A stretch of DNA of 14,206 nt, from the NCBI GenBank assembly GCA_964448645.1, contig CAYUZY010000048.1, positions 1 to 14,206 of the forward strand. Direction: 5' to 3'. Under the pieces are notes generated by a model. That model had not been told where the DNA came from and searched no databases. It worked only from the letters and a program-made list of their open reading frames with translations. The position numbers and the translations under genes are program-made. Positions within the stretch are counted from its first letter, which is position 1. Every line of letters starts with the position of its first letter. Source of the stretch: GCA-2719315 sp964448645 (GTDB lineage: Bacteria; Bacteroidota; Bacteroidia; Flavobacteriales; Flavobacteriaceae). Positions 13,415 through 14,206 of the stretch are shown piece after piece.

Positions 13415-14206
13415 ATGAAAAAAATAGAGCTTCATTGGCAAATTCTTTTAGGAATGGTTTTAGGCGTTTTGTTTGGCTTTATAATGTCAAATACAACTTT
13501 TGGATCAAGTTTTATTTCTGATTGGATTAAACCATTTGGAACAATGTTTATAAATGCTCTTAAGCTTATTGCTATGCCATTAATATTAGGATCTTTAATA
13601 AAAGGAGTTTCAGATTTAAAAGATATATCCAAACTTTCTATAATGGGAGGTAGGACAATAGGGATTTATTTGTTTACTACAGTTTTAGCTGTAGTAATAG
13701 GGCTAATTTTAGTAAATACTATTGCTCCTGGAAATTCAATTACAGAAAGTACCAGAAATGATCTAATGGCAACATATGAAGGAAATGCAAAAGAAAAGGT
13801 CAATGCTGCTTCAGAACAGAAAGAATCAGGACCATTACAACCACTTGTGGATTTAGTTCCTGATAATATTTTTGCAGCCACAACTAGTAATATAAATATG
13901 CTTCAAGTTATATTTTTTGCTATGTTTTTCGGAATTGCTTTAATTTTAATACCTGAAAAAAAAGCTAAACCCGTAAAAGACTTTTTTGATTCTTTTAATG
14001 ATGTTATTTTAAAATTTATTGATTTAATAATGATTACAGCGCCATATGGTATTTTTGCCTTATTAGCTGCGCTAGTTGTTGAATCTCCAAGCCTTGATTT
14101 ATTTCGCGCTTTAGGAATGTATGCAATTACTTTAATTATTGGATTAGTTTTATTAATTCTTGTTTACATGATCTTAGTTAAACTTTTTACAGGTAAAAGT
14201 CCATTG
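13415..14206 (+). CDS. Dicarboxylate/amino acid:cation symporter (DAACS, GltP/DctA family), N-terminal part cut by window edge
   Basis: This is an inner-membrane secondary transporter taking up glutamate/aspartate or C4-dicarboxylates with Na+ or H+. Only the first 264 codons are in the window and the frame is open at the end. Visible membrane segments lie at about 8-25, 42-62, 80-103, 160-180, 195-222 and 232-256. Family blocks are MPLILGSLIKGVSDLKD (TM2 and the following loop), GGRTIGIY, NMLQVIFFAMFFGIAL and ITAPYGIFALLAAL. A hydrophilic loop of about 33 residues (107-139) separates TM3 and TM4, longer than in the archaeal homologue GltPh but common in bacterial sequences. The serine-rich HP1 loop and the residues that set substrate choice lie beyond the window, so glutamate and dicarboxylate transport cannot be told apart. 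The ATG at 13415 follows the aroC stop by 3 bases, with a TTG directly before it that could be an alternative start. Confidence 0.92.
   Translation, partial: MKKIELHWQILLGMVLGVLFGFIMSNTTFGSSFISDWIKPFGTMFINALKLIAMPLILGSLIKGVSDLKDISKLSIMGGRTIGIYLFTTVLAVVIGLILVNTIAPGNSITESTRNDLMATYEGNAKEKVNAASEQKESGPLQPLVDLVPDNIFAATTSNINMLQVIFFAMFFGIALILIPEKKAKPVKDFFDSFNDVILKFIDLIMITAPYGIFALLAALVVESPSLDLFRALGMYAITLIIGLVLLILVYMILVKLFTGKSPL

Noticed and set aside
13432..13881. Two minus-strand open frames over the symporter gene
   Set aside because: They are opposite a clear DAACS-family coding sequence that remains open in its own frame. No motif or start context supports them.
1..14206. Mobile element, defence island, CRISPR array or biosynthetic cluster
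   Set aside because: No transposase, integrase, direct-repeat array, tRNA attachment site or defence-type gene was seen. Every gene fits a core or metabolic family with similar base composition.

Overview
The window reads as chromosomal DNA from a member of the Bacteroidota, most likely a low-GC, probably marine, Flavobacteriales bacterium. The evidence is the strongly AT-rich composition, the very short intergenic gaps, start codons without Shine-Dalgarno sequences, exact copies of the Bacteroidota -7 promoter element TAnnTTTG before several genes, and protein signatures of that phylum (a GlmM-type mutase with TASHNP...WNALK, a lipoprotein TlpA-like oxidoreductase, and UvrA with a C-x2-S first zinc half-site). 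The species-level inference is weak. I see no mobile element, CRISPR array, tRNA or rRNA, and no gene-free stretch longer than about 120 bases.

Layout. Left part: the N-terminal 299 codons of uvrA (minus, cut by the window edge) and a gamma-glutamyltransferase precursor (ggt, minus). Across a 118-base divergent gap lies glmM (plus), whose 3' end overlaps by 14 bases the convergent end of an LpxL-family lipid A/lysophospholipid acyltransferase (minus). Middle: a three-gene plus-strand run with a DUF1338/HglS-type 2-oxoadipate dioxygenase/decarboxylase, an ALDH7 (antiquitin/AmaB-type) alpha-aminoadipate semialdehyde dehydrogenase overlapping it by one base, and a rhomboid protease 18 bases further on. 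A convergent TlpA-like lipoprotein oxidoreductase follows. Right part: a 966-residue FAD plus Fe-S oxidoreductase of the YdiJ / D-2-hydroxyglutarate or D-lactate dehydrogenase type with a TTG start, then aroC and the N-terminal 264 codons of a dicarboxylate/amino acid:cation symporter (cut by the edge).

How the genes may work together. The most coherent theme is lysine (or pipecolate) catabolism. ALDH7 would make 2-aminoadipate, an aminotransferase encoded elsewhere would make 2-oxoadipate, HglS would convert this to D-2-hydroxyglutarate, and the nearby FAD/Fe-S enzyme is a candidate for oxidising it to 2-oxoglutarate. The first two functions are supported by motifs. The last link is inferred from family and proximity. 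The other genes are core envelope (glmM, acyltransferase), DNA repair (uvrA), glutathione/peptide salvage (ggt), redox (TlpA-like), aromatic biosynthesis (aroC) and transport functions.

Regulatory reading. Exact TAnnTTTG boxes lie just upstream of uvrA, glmM, the acyltransferase gene and aroC, and predict very short 5' leaders. For glmM the box ends 4 bases before the ATG, so a leaderless mRNA is predicted.
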